From positions 1-32,147 of the forward strand of contig JANNYA010000084.1 of NCBI GenBank assembly GCA_031409855.1: a DNA stretch of 32,147 nt, given 5' to 3'. The stretch's first letter is position 1, and each line of letters starts with the position of its first letter. The stretch is from JANNYA01 sp031409855 (GTDB lineage Bacteria > Pseudomonadota > Gammaproteobacteria > Xanthomonadales > SZUA-5). Made by a program: the position numbers and the translations under genes. The notes beneath the pieces are model-generated. The model was not told where the DNA came from. It saw only the letters and a program-made list of their open reading frames with translations, and did not search any database. This document shows, piece after piece, positions 24,648 through 32,147 of this stretch.

Positions 24648-25907
24648 ATGAAAAAAAATAGTGTTGCTCGGCGTTCTAATACTCTATCCACATTGGCTCT
24701 TTGTATCGCTACTACCATTCTTAGTGTTGCGACTAGCGCAACTGCTCAAGATCGGGTGCAGACCAATGCCTCAAACGACAGCCTTACTGTTTCGGACGGT
24801 AAGATCGAAAAAAGTGGCTTCATCTTACTAACAAGTACAACCGGCTTTATGGCACGGGAAATCCTCGCACTCGGCGCCGCGCAGCCCTCGGATGAGCAAG
24901 TATTGTCGGCACCTTCCTCTGCCTTGGCATACGCTGAGATTGACGGCTTAGATTTTAAAGACATTGAGAAAATCGAGAATATTAAGTTCCTGGTCGCGAT
25001 TGGAACACCGCTCTTACTGGAATCTGACTCGTGGAATGTGAACCAACTACATGCGGCAGTTGAGGCTATTTTTCCCGGCACGGACACCAGCAAACTACAC
25101 AACACAGGGGTTCTTATCCGTAAAACTCAGGGAAATTCCGTGTCTGTGGAAGATACTGATTTTACCCCGACGCAATTAATGGCAGGGATCCCGGTAGAAA
25201 AAACCACTGAATATACACATGGTTGGTCAGAATCGCTCAGCGAAGCAACAGCAATCCATTGGTCAGTCAGATTTGCCGCGAAAGCCTATGACGGTGCACC
25301 AACTGACGACTTGTGGACCATTGAAGATAACACCAACGTTTATGATATCTGGCGTAAGAAAAGTGATTATAAACGCTGCGTCGTCGCTTGGCGCGGAAGC
25401 TCCAGCTATGGGGATTGGATCCGTGACATTCAGAGTATGACTCTAAAGCAAGTGCCACGAGTCCCGATAGACAATACAGCAGGGAGCGGCTTTGTTGACC
25501 GACTTGACAATACCGATGGTAACATTAGGTACGACCTGAAGCGCTTGGGTTGTACCCTTACAACAATAACCGGACATAGCCTCGGTGGAGCCATGGCACA
25601 CGTTCACACGTTACAACTCATGCACGACCCAGATCTTTCTGTTTACGAAATGCGTGCTTATAACGCCGCCCGCGCCTTCGGCTCAACTGCTTACAACACT
25701 TTCAGGAATAAGCTGTCCGACCTTAGTGGTGGGATTGGAATTTACTGCCGCAGTGGCGATCCGGTGAATCCAGTTCCATTGGGGCTGTACAGAGGCGGTG
25801 TAGCTAAAAGTCCTTATTATGGCTGTACTTACTGGGGCGCATATAAATCTATTTTTAATCCAATATCGAACCATGCTTTAAACCACTGGACGACCGAGAT
25901 TAACTAA
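24648..25907 (+). CDS. secreted lipase, class 3 (alpha/beta hydrolase)
   Basis: From ATG 24648 the product has 419 residues; an ATG six bases earlier (24642) is only three bases from the AGGA ribosome site, whereas 24648 is nine bases away. A signal peptide runs to about ATAQ (residue 34 of the shorter form). The lipase 3 domain has an oxyanion-type VAWRGSSSYGDWIRDI strand, the nucleophile elbow GHSLGG (Ser311), an Asp in RSGDPVNPVP (Asp371) and a C-terminal His (SNHALNH, His409 or His413). Four cysteines in the catalytic half suggest disulphides. The roughly 170-residue N-terminal region has no family I recognise. Composition is clearly poorer in GC than the conserved operon (22 of 60 at 25321-25380). 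Expected substrate: triacylglycerols. Confidence 0.85.
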   Translation: MKKNSVARRSNTLSTLALCIATTILSVATSATAQDRVQTNASNDSLTVSDGKIEKSGFILLTSTTGFMAREILALGAAQPSDEQVLSAPSSALAYAEIDGLDFKDIEKIENIKFLVAIGTPLLLESDSWNVNQLHAAVEAIFPGTDTSKLHNTGVLIRKTQGNSVSVEDTDFTPTQLMAGIPVEKTTEYTHGWSESLSEATAIHWSVRFAAKAYDGAPTDDLWTIEDNTNVYDIWRKKSDYKRCVVAWRGSSSYGDWIRDIQSMTLKQVPRVPIDNTAGSGFVDRLDNTDGNIRYDLKRLGCTLTTITGHSLGGAMAHVHTLQLMHDPDLSVYEMRAYNAARAFGSTAYNTFRNKLSDLSGGIGIYCRSGDPVNPVPLGLYRGGVAKSPYYGCTYWGAYKSIFNPISNHALNHWTTEIN

Positions 25908-25920
25908 TTTAACTAGACCT

Positions 25921-25956
25921 GGACAATGACAGTCTTACGATTGTCATTGTTTATAA
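25921..25956 (+). terminator. probable intrinsic terminator between lipase and kinase genes
   Basis: ACAATGACAGTC (25923-25934) pairs with GATTGTCATTGT (25939-25950) around TTAC, with one G-U pair, then TTTAT. It follows the lipase stop by 15 bases. The stem is AT-rich and the T tract is short, so efficiency is uncertain. Confidence 0.65.
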
Positions 25957-25962
25957 GGGATA

Positions 25963-28900
25963 CTATCGGTATAACGGGAAGGACAGCTTTTCGTTCGCTT
26001 GCACCGCAGTCAAGCCCGTTAAAATTTCCTGCCATTGAAGCCGTTTTTTGTCTGCACTTAGATTCGTTGTTTTCCAGTCCGTGTAAAGTTCAATGAACGC
26101 ATTAGCAAGATCAATCCGAAGCGCTCTGTCCGAGAAACTGGCGCTATTAAGAATCATTCTGGCCTCCTGATAACAAACCTCAGCGTCGGCAAAAAGCTTT
26201 TCACTGGCAAAAATTCTACCGTTAACCGTTAGTAACTGACCTAGCACATAGTGTTTTGGCGGCAAAACGGTGCGCGCCAGTCCGATTAACTTAGAACCCA
26301 ATTGGCGCGCTTCAGCCACTTTGCCTTGGCTACGCAACACCTCCGCTAGTCGGCTTAGTACAACAAGAGTCATGACTTCCTTCTCGCCAGGCTGCTCTAT
26401 CAGTTCAACGTAGGCTTGGCGCTGTAGCACTTCAGACTGAGCTAAATCGCCTTTCGCCGCAGTTATCAACCCCAGATAGCTCAATGACTGAGATCTTACG
26501 AAGCGAAACGCCCCAGTTTTGAGTACTTCTGCACTCAGTATTTCTCGGTGCAACGCTTCGGCATCGAATACTTTTCCTTGCTGCTGCAACGCGATGGCTA
26601 ACCAAAGTCTAGCGGCGTAGTGAGAGTCTTTCGGTAAATTTTGAATGCGGTCTTCTATGGCTAAAAATCCCCGCATTGAGGACTCAACTTCAGATAGTTT
26701 ACCCTCACCAAGTAGTACAACCTGAAAGTTGATTAGTCCTTGCGCTGTTTCAGCATGATCTTCCCCAAAAATGATTGAGCGGCCATTGTAGGCTATACGA
26801 CCTTGCACTTCAGCTTCATCAAGCCTTCCCGCTAGCGCCAGCGTCCGCATCAAGTGTTGATGTAATTTCAGGGTGTCTGGATGTAGTTCCCCTACAAGAT
26901 TTCGATACCCTTTAAGGGCCTGGCGCGCATAAGACTCGGCTTCAGGAAAATTCTTCTCACTGAGCAAAACAAGGCTCAAATGGTTCATGGTGCTCAAGGT
27001 ATCTTTATGGTTGACTCCAAGCACGCGTTTTTGCCCTTCAAGTACCTCAGAAATAAGTTTTTTTGCTTCTTCAGTTTTCCCGGCTTTCCACAAGAGCATG
27101 CCAAGACCATCCATGGATTTAGATGTCTCTGCGGTATTGTGCGGAAAGAACTGTTTCTGATGGGTCAGATTTTCTTGAAATAGCGCCTGCGCCTCATCCG
27201 TTTTTCCGTGCATTGCCAGCATATATGCAAATTCGTTGAGTGTGTGCGGGCGCAGAGGGTCGCGCTCGTCAAGATTTTCACGAATTAACCCGATCACTTT
27301 CCGAAAAACGGGTTCTGCCGCATCTTTCCCAGCCAGACCCCATGTGATCAGGGCCAATTTTGATAGAGCGTAAAGAGTTCGGCGATCTTTATGCCCGAAC
27401 GTATTTTCCCCAAGTTCTAGCGCCCACTTTTGCGCACCCATGGCTTTTTCGTAACGCCCTAAGGAATACCAGGTATCTGCTAACGCTTGCACTAATTTGT
27501 GTTGCAGTTCGGAATTAGAGGAAAACTTTTCGCGAATAGCCTTTAGTGAAGGGTCAAGAACACTGCCATCAAGTTGATTTAGACTGATGTCGGTAAAGTT
27601 GACACCGTTGAACAAGGTTTCCAAGTTTCCAACATCAACCGCGCCAATTTTCTTTCGTTGCTCAAGTGCAACAAGCAAGTTTTTGCGCAGCTGCTCGCCC
27701 ATCACGGCGGGATCAATTGCCTCTAGTTGGGCCGCTTGAAAACTAGCCGCCTGTTCGGCGGATTGGAGCGCTTGCTTGGAGCGTTGATTGGCGATCAATG
27801 CCGCAGACGTTGTGGCGAGCAACGCGAAGGCGACCCCGGAAACGATGGCCGTATTCAGTCGATTACGCCGAATCAGTTTTCTAAATCGATATATCGCGCT
27901 TGTGGGGCGCGCCTCTACCGGGCGCAGTTCCAGCCAGCGTTCCAAGTCTTTTCGCAGCTCCAGCACGGACGCATAGCGGTCATTCGGGTCGCGTTCCAAA
28001 CATTTGCCCACGACCCAAGACAGATCGCCGTCCAGCGTTTTCGGTAGCTCATCCACCTTGATCGCACGATGTTCGGCCAGTGCTATGCGTTTTTCCGCAG
28101 ATGTGTTTTGCAGCTGCTCACGCATGGAAGGAAGCTTTGACTTACAAACGATTTCGCGAACCTTCTCGGGCTCCAGATTTTCTAGCGATTCGCTGGCGAT
28201 CGGCGTCATGCCTACCAGTAGCTCGTAAAGCACCACGCCCATGGAATAAATATCGCTGCGGGTGTCGACGCCAGCAGCGCTGCCGGAGACGTGTTCCGGG
28301 CTGCTATACACCGGTGTGCCAATAAATGCGCCAAAACTGGTGTGCAAGGTATGCGTGGCGAGCTTGCCGTGCAGCGATTTGGCGAGGCCAAAGTCAATGA
28401 CTTTCACGGTGCCCGCACTTTCGGGCGCGGCGCTAACCATTAAATTGCTGGGCTTGATGTCGCGGTGTAGCACACCTTTCTGGTGCGCGTGCAGCACGCC
28501 GTCGCACACCTGTAAAAACAGCTTGACGCGCGCCTGCAAATTCAAATGGTGCGCGTCGCAGTAGCTGTTTATATCATCGCCAGCAATGTATTCCATCGCG
28601 AAAAAAGGGCGGCCGTCGCTGGCCATGCCGGACTCATGCACGGCGGCCACGTTCGGGTGGTTCATCATCGCTAACGCTTGGCGTTCGGCGTCGAAACGGC
28701 TGAGGATTTGCTTACCGTCTAGGCCCGAGCGGATGATTTTAAGCGCCACCTTGCGATACACCGGCGCGCGCTGTTCGGCTAAATACACCGTGCCCATGCC
28801 GCCTTCGCCTAAACGGTCTAGCAGGTGGTAGTTGCCAATGGTTTCGGGTGCGCCTGGCGCTTTGGTGGGCGCTGATGCTTGTGGTAGCGGGCTGGCAGGC

Positions 28901-30180
28901 GCAGTTGGCATGATCGGCGCGGGCGTGGTTTCGATGCTCGCTGGCGCAGTGTTTACTTCGGATGCACCACCAAGATTGCGCAATTGTTCGGCCAAGACCG
29001 CTGCGGTGGGGCGCGCCGAGGCTGAGCCCAGGCAGGTGCCAAGAACGCTCGCGAACTTTGAGTTTTCAAGTCGGCTGAGCGCGCTTGCATCCCTTGCCTG
29101 CAAATCGCCCAGCGCCAATTGCAAGAAAATTACGCCGAGCGCGTAGACATCATCGGCAGGTGTTTGCGTATTGACGGCTGCTTCTTCAACACCCAAAGTT
29201 AAACCGGCCGCAGTAATTTTGAGCGGTTCCAACACACGCCGATCAATTAACGCGCCGGTGCCAAAGGCGCTGATTTTTAATTGCACCCCGGCATCCGATT
29301 GATCCACCAAAATGCTACCGGTACGCAAATGCCGATGCACAACGCCCACCGCGTGCACGGCGGCAAGTGCGCCAGCCACGGCCTGCATCAATGCCACGCG
29401 CTGAGGCCAGTTAAGCGCTGTCAAACCGCCAGCAGCGCACCAATCGACTAAGCTGCCGTGCGCGGCGTAATCGCGCGCCAAATAATACGGCGGCTCGTCT
29501 AGCTGCCAATCGCGAATCAGCGCGATATCGCTGCGGCCAACCAAGCTTTGGCTGACGTAGCGCAGCAGCGTAATTTCGCGCTGCAAGCGCCGTAAATACG
29601 CCTCCGAGCGGCAAAAGCGAAACACGCGTTTAGTGTTGTCGCCTTCGGCGCCGTATTCCGAGGGCTCCGCCAGCCAGCTTTCACTGACCGCCGATTCGCC
29701 TAAACGCTTGACCAAACGCCAACCTGGACAGCCGGGTACGGCGCTGCCCGGCGCAAAAGTAGGCGGTAATTCTGCTGCCAAAGCTGGCTGCAAGCTGGCC
29801 TGCACCACCGGCTGTTGCGCAAGTTCAGAAAGCTGATAGCCGCGCCTTGGAATAGTGCGCACCAGCGGCTGTGCAGTTTGGCTTTCCGCTTGGCTATCGT
29901 GTAGCGCGTGGCGCAGGCTGGAGATGGTGTTGCTGACCGCGTGATCGCCCACCAGTGCATTGCCATCCCAGACCACGTCGATAAAGGCTTGGCGTGAAAC
30001 GACCGCACCGCCGACGCTGGCAAGTAAGGCAAGAACTTCCAATTCTTTGCGGCGCAGGCGCTCAGTTTTGCCCTGCCAGCTGACATTGCCGGTGACCGGG
30101 TCAATAATGCGCCCGGCTAGGGCGTATGGGTGGTCAAGGAAACAGTCTTTAATTACCGGATTGGATTCAATTTTGTGCAA
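25963..30180 (-). CDS. winged-helix / pseudokinase / Ser-Thr kinase / TM / TPR signalling protein
   Basis: A 1405-residue multidomain protein. Residues 15-118 are an OmpR-type winged helix (ending TIPRRGYQL). Residues 151-405 are a kinase-like domain lacking key residues: HRD is HRH (282-284), DFG is AFG (305-307) and no VAxK lysine is visible, so it is a pseudokinase. Residues 449-750 are a complete Hanks-type kinase: GEGGMG loop, Lys481, HRDIKPSN (Asp574), DFG (596-598) and a SPE motif (627-629). A membrane segment lies at about 777-797. The rest (about 870-1400) is tetratricopeptide-like, with many A-E-x-x-x-x-xA repeats, probably periplasmic. The start is TTG with GGGAG six bases upstream. 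The TPR part is markedly lower in GC than the kinase part. Ligand and targets are unknown. Confidence 0.9.
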   Translation of the reverse strand: MHKIESNPVIKDCFLDHPYALAGRIIDPVTGNVSWQGKTERLRRKELEVLALLASVGGAVVSRQAFIDVVWDGNALVGDHAVSNTISSLRHALHDSQAESQTAQPLVRTIPRRGYQLSELAQQPVVQASLQPALAAELPPTFAPGSAVPGCPGWRLVKRLGESAVSESWLAEPSEYGAEGDNTKRVFRFCRSEAYLRRLQREITLLRYVSQSLVGRSDIALIRDWQLDEPPYYLARDYAAHGSLVDWCAAGGLTALNWPQRVALMQAVAGALAAVHAVGVVHRHLRTGSILVDQSDAGVQLKISAFGTGALIDRRVLEPLKITAAGLTLGVEEAAVNTQTPADDVYALGVIFLQLALGDLQARDASALSRLENSKFASVLGTCLGSASARPTAAVLAEQLRNLGGASEVNTAPASIETTPAPIMPTAPASPLPQASAPTKAPGAPETIGNYHLLDRLGEGGMGTVYLAEQRAPVYRKVALKIIRSGLDGKQILSRFDAERQALAMMNHPNVAAVHESGMASDGRPFFAMEYIAGDDINSYCDAHHLNLQARVKLFLQVCDGVLHAHQKGVLHRDIKPSNLMVSAAPESAGTVKVIDFGLAKSLHGKLATHTLHTSFGAFIGTPVYSSPEHVSGSAAGVDTRSDIYSMGVVLYELLVGMTPIASESLENLEPEKVREIVCKSKLPSMREQLQNTSAEKRIALAEHRAIKVDELPKTLDGDLSWVVGKCLERDPNDRYASVLELRKDLERWLELRPVEARPTSAIYRFRKLIRRNRLNTAIVSGVAFALLATTSAALIANQRSKQALQSAEQAASFQAAQLEAIDPAVMGEQLRKNLLVALEQRKKIGAVDVGNLETLFNGVNFTDISLNQLDGSVLDPSLKAIREKFSSNSELQHKLVQALADTWYSLGRYEKAMGAQKWALELGENTFGHKDRRTLYALSKLALITWGLAGKDAAEPVFRKVIGLIRENLDERDPLRPHTLNEFAYMLAMHGKTDEAQALFQENLTHQKQFFPHNTAETSKSMDGLGMLLWKAGKTEEAKKLISEVLEGQKRVLGVNHKDTLSTMNHLSLVLLSEKNFPEAESYARQALKGYRNLVGELHPDTLKLHQHLMRTLALAGRLDEAEVQGRIAYNGRSIIFGEDHAETAQGLINFQVVLLGEGKLSEVESSMRGFLAIEDRIQNLPKDSHYAARLWLAIALQQQGKVFDAEALHREILSAEVLKTGAFRFVRSQSLSYLGLITAAKGDLAQSEVLQRQAYVELIEQPGEKEVMTLVVLSRLAEVLRSQGKVAEARQLGSKLIGLARTVLPPKHYVLGQLLTVNGRIFASEKLFADAEVCYQEARMILNSASFSDRALRIDLANAFIELYTDWKTTNLSADKKRLQWQEILTGLTAVQANEKLSFPLYR

Positions 30181-30186
30181 GGTTTG

Positions 30187-30208
30187 CTCCCACCTGAGTC
30201 AGGAGGAG
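30187..30208 (-). promoter_or_regulatory. hairpin enclosing the kinase gene ribosome-binding site
   Basis: On the coding strand CTCC, CCTG, ACT loop, CAGG and GGAG can fold into a two-part stem whose 3' arm is the GGGAG ribosome site of the TTG-initiated kinase gene. Folding would lower translation initiation. The stem is short and interrupted, so the role is speculative. Confidence 0.3.
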
Positions 30209-30324
30209 TGTAGTCGAATGACAAGTTCAACTTAACCGATACATCAAAAGTGTTTAGACCTGCCTAAAATTGACCGAAGAGCTTCCGCTTTTATTTTAAT
30301 GGCGATCAGAACCGCCTTGGCTAT

Positions 30325-31422
30325 TTATGGCACTTTTGCAACCCGAACGGACCAAACCTCAAACAGCACCATCGTGACCGTCAATAGCACCGGCCCCAAA
30401 ATTAGCCCTGAGGCACCGAACACCAGCAGGCCGCCCACAACGGACAGAAACGCCAAAACTGTATGCAGTTTTAGCCGGTTGCCGACGAGTACTGGGCGCA
30501 GCAGGTTATCCACGGTGCCGACCACCAGCAGGCCCCAAATCGTCAGAATCAGCGCTTTGCCCCAGCTGCCTTCTAAAGCCAAAAACAGCGCGGCGGGAAT
30601 CCAAACCACGAACGCGCCCAGCACCGGTACGACCGCTAACAGCGCCATTACCAAGCCCCACAAAAATGCCGCCTGCAGGCCTAAGCACCAAAACATCAGG
30701 CCGCCCAACAAACCCTGCACGCCAGCGACCGCCAAAGTGCCGTAAATCGTGGCATAGATGGTGTCGCCAACCCGCTTGAACATCGCTGTCATATCCGCAG
30801 CGCGCATGGGCGAAAGGGAACGGATCGCATCCAGCGCAAGCTGTCGATCACGCAGGAAAAAGAACAGCAAATAAAAGGTCAGCGTCAAGCCGATCACTTG
30901 CAATAACGAACCCTTGACCACCGAGGCCACCGACGTGCTCAGCCAACTGGTGAAGGCTCTAACGGCACCGGGAAGGTCTAATTCAGCCTCTATTTTCTCA
31001 GCGATAGGGGCCAATGTAGGCTGCGCGGCCAAAGTGCGGCGCCATTCGCCGGATTCAACTTTCGCTTGAATAATTGCCGCGCCCGAGGCAGCTTGTATAA
31101 CTAATTTTTGCATCACAAACGTGGCGGGCACCACGACGATCACCGCGATTGCGAATACGGACAGGATCGCTGCCAAGCTGGCATTTTTTATTTTGTGCTC
31201 TAGCCAAGCTTGCAAGGGCGTGAATAAAACCGCGAGTGCAAACGCTGCGGTAATTGCGGGCATGAATGGTGCCGCCATGCGGTAGCAAAAATAAACGCCA
31301 ATCGCAGTGGCTGCGATCAACACGATCGTGCGCATGTGGCTCGGGGAAGCCCAATCGCTGGCCTCGATGTTGGTGGCGGCGAGTGCCGCTAACGCTAAGT
31401 CACGCATCTGCCGAGCCATCAT
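30325..31422 (-). CDS. AI-2E family transporter (PerM-like permease)
   Basis: A 365-residue membrane protein with about eight hydrophobic segments (for example at residues 31-47, 53-70, 83-105 and several from 190 onward). Family hallmarks are LTFYLLFFFLRDR, the segment AGVQGLLGGLMFWCLGL, LLAVVPVLGAFVVWIPAALFL, and the C-terminal VDNLLRPVLVG followed by LSVVGGLLVFGASGLILGPVLL. Members export small molecules or ions (some act as Na+/H+ antiporters; TqsA affects AI-2); the substrate cannot be inferred. Two adjacent ATGs (31422 and 31419) lack a ribosome site, but the start lies inside the end of a small upstream ORF, suggesting translational coupling. Confidence 0.93.
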   Translation of the reverse strand: MMARQMRDLALAALAATNIEASDWASPSHMRTIVLIAATAIGVYFCYRMAAPFMPAITAAFALAVLFTPLQAWLEHKIKNASLAAILSVFAIAVIVVVPATFVMQKLVIQAASGAAIIQAKVESGEWRRTLAAQPTLAPIAEKIEAELDLPGAVRAFTSWLSTSVASVVKGSLLQVIGLTLTFYLLFFFLRDRQLALDAIRSLSPMRAADMTAMFKRVGDTIYATIYGTLAVAGVQGLLGGLMFWCLGLQAAFLWGLVMALLAVVPVLGAFVVWIPAALFLALEGSWGKALILTIWGLLVVGTVDNLLRPVLVGNRLKLHTVLAFLSVVGGLLVFGASGLILGPVLLTVTMVLFEVWSVRVAKVP

Positions 31423-31600
31423 TTAAATCATCGCGCTTTGTTGGCGGCGGCGCTATCCAGGGACGCGCCTCCCTGGGTGGCATGTCGGTGATTTTAAGCG
31501 GCGGCACATCCTGCACCGGGGTGCCGGCGGCGGAAGCATCCGCACATATTTCCTTAGCCAAATAGATGACGTCGTCGCGCGCGGGGATAGCTCGATTCAT
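31400..31600 (-). CDS. small hypothetical protein overlapping the AI-2E transporter start
   Basis: A 66-residue frame starting at an ATG with GGAG seven bases upstream; an in-frame TTG at 31717 would extend it by 39 residues without a ribosome site. The product is hydrophilic and proline-rich in the middle (VQDVPPLKITDMPP, WIAPPPTKRDD), has no signal peptide or membrane segment, and I do not recognise a family. It overlaps the transporter gene by 23 bases in another frame, so it may serve to couple translation. The well-placed ribosome site is the main evidence that it is real. Confidence 0.5.
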   Translation of the reverse strand: MNRAIPARDDVIYLAKEICADASAAGTPVQDVPPLKITDMPPREARPWIAPPPTKRDDLNDGSADA

Positions 31601-31757
31601 GGACTTGCTCCAAGTAAGAAGAGGAAACACCGCTGCCGTCACGCTCAGATGCCGATTCAACAGCATCGTGCGCTTGACTCCAAACTTGCTCAGTTCGCTA
31701 GCGCACCCAACGCGCAAAACACTCGCTGCGCTGCGCTACGCGCGGCAACACACCGGC

Positions 31758-32147
31758 TCAATAGCCACCCAACAAAGGATAAGGATTGATCGCCTTACCT
31801 TGCCACCAGTGCTTCTCTGGGCCAAGCTCGAATATCGCAAAGTGCAGATGCGGCGCAGCTGGGCTGGCGTTGCCGGTGCTGCCGACATAGCCAAGCAGTT
31901 CGCCGCGCTGGACTTGCTTGCCTTCCACAATTCCCTCAACATAACCATTGAGATGCGCGTAGTAGTAAGCGTAGGTGTCCGTAGCGTCGAACTGATAGAT
32001 CGTTAACCCGCCGGGCTTGCTATCGAATAGCTTGACGATTCGGCCGCCGTCCACCGCCAGCACCGGCGTGCCGTTTGGGCTCGGGATATCGATCGCTTCA
32101 TGCACACGTCCGTTTGAACGCGCTTGCGTATAAGTGTCGCTGAGCTG
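31758..32147 (-). CDS. M23 family metallopeptidase (C-terminal part; runs off the window)
   Basis: The visible 129 residues open in frame at the window edge (QLSDTYTQARSNGRVHEAIDI), so the 5' part lies beyond the end; the GTG at 32105 is inside the domain and is not the start. The LytM/M23 zinc site is present: HEAID (His and Asp ligands) and HLHF near the end. SPNGTPVLAVDGG and GSTGNASPAAPHLHF are typical of the fold. Such enzymes cut peptidoglycan cross-bridges, or activate amidases when the zinc site is degenerate; here the ligands are intact. The stop lies 157 bases from the small ORF. Confidence 0.92.
   Translation of the reverse strand, partial: QLSDTYTQARSNGRVHEAIDIPSPNGTPVLAVDGGRIVKLFDSKPGGLTIYQFDATDTYAYYYAHLNGYVEGIVEGKQVQRGELLGYVGSTGNASPAAPHLHFAIFELGPEKHWWQGKAINPYPLLGGY

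Noticed and set aside
31717..31717. TTG at 31717 as the start of the small ORF before the AI-2E transporter
   Set aside because: No ribosome site there, while the internal ATG at 31600 has GGAG at good spacing.

Overview
The window looks like a chromosomal segment of a gammaproteobacterium, most likely from the Xanthomonadales/Lysobacterales. The reasons are the gene order def-fmt-rsmB-DUF4390-ntrY, several large secreted proteins (one ending in a GFE-type C-terminal motif), membrane-anchored winged-helix regulators with periplasmic propellers, and a mostly GC-rich sequence. This placement is inference from gene content; no rRNA or tRNA gene is present.

Layout: 1-2.6 kb holds an alkyltransferase-like DNA repair protein, convergent with a CadC-type membrane regulator. 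2.7-7.3 kb encodes two exported beta-propeller proteins. 7.4-8.6 kb (minus) is an AAA/DUF4143 ATPase, preceded by a perfect operator-like palindrome and a 0.5-kb cluster of nested repeats (REP palindrome, REPIN-like doublet, MITE-like 220-bp element). 9.1-14.65 kb is a tightly coupled housekeeping operon (def, fmt, rsmB, DUF4390, NtrY-type kinase) with overlapping start and stop codons. The expected ntrX partner is absent. 14.75-20.9 kb encodes a secreted S8 protease and a secreted lamin-tail/Ig/endonuclease I nuclease, each followed by a good intrinsic terminator. 21.0-23.1 kb (minus) is a fused enoyl-CoA hydratase/3-hydroxyacyl-CoA dehydrogenase. 23.35-24.0 kb (minus) is a PIN/RHH toxin-antitoxin pair. 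24.0-25.9 kb is an AT-rich control region and a secreted class 3 lipase. 26.0-30.2 kb (minus) is a 1405-residue winged-helix/pseudokinase/Ser-Thr kinase/TM/TPR protein. 30.3-32.1 kb (minus) is an AI-2E family permease, a small overlapping ORF and the end of an M23 peptidase gene.

Themes: much of the window serves secretion and degradation of polymers (protease, nuclease, lipase, propellers) and membrane-linked transcriptional sensing. The most unusual items are (a) the winged-helix/pseudokinase/kinase/TPR protein, whose TPR half and the adjacent lipase share a low-GC composition unlike its kinase half; (b) two intergenic arrays of TCCA motifs at exact 10-bp spacing, one upstream of the lipase and one upstream of the beta-oxidation gene, suggesting an undescribed shared operator; and (c) the nested repeats at 8.68-9.01 kb.
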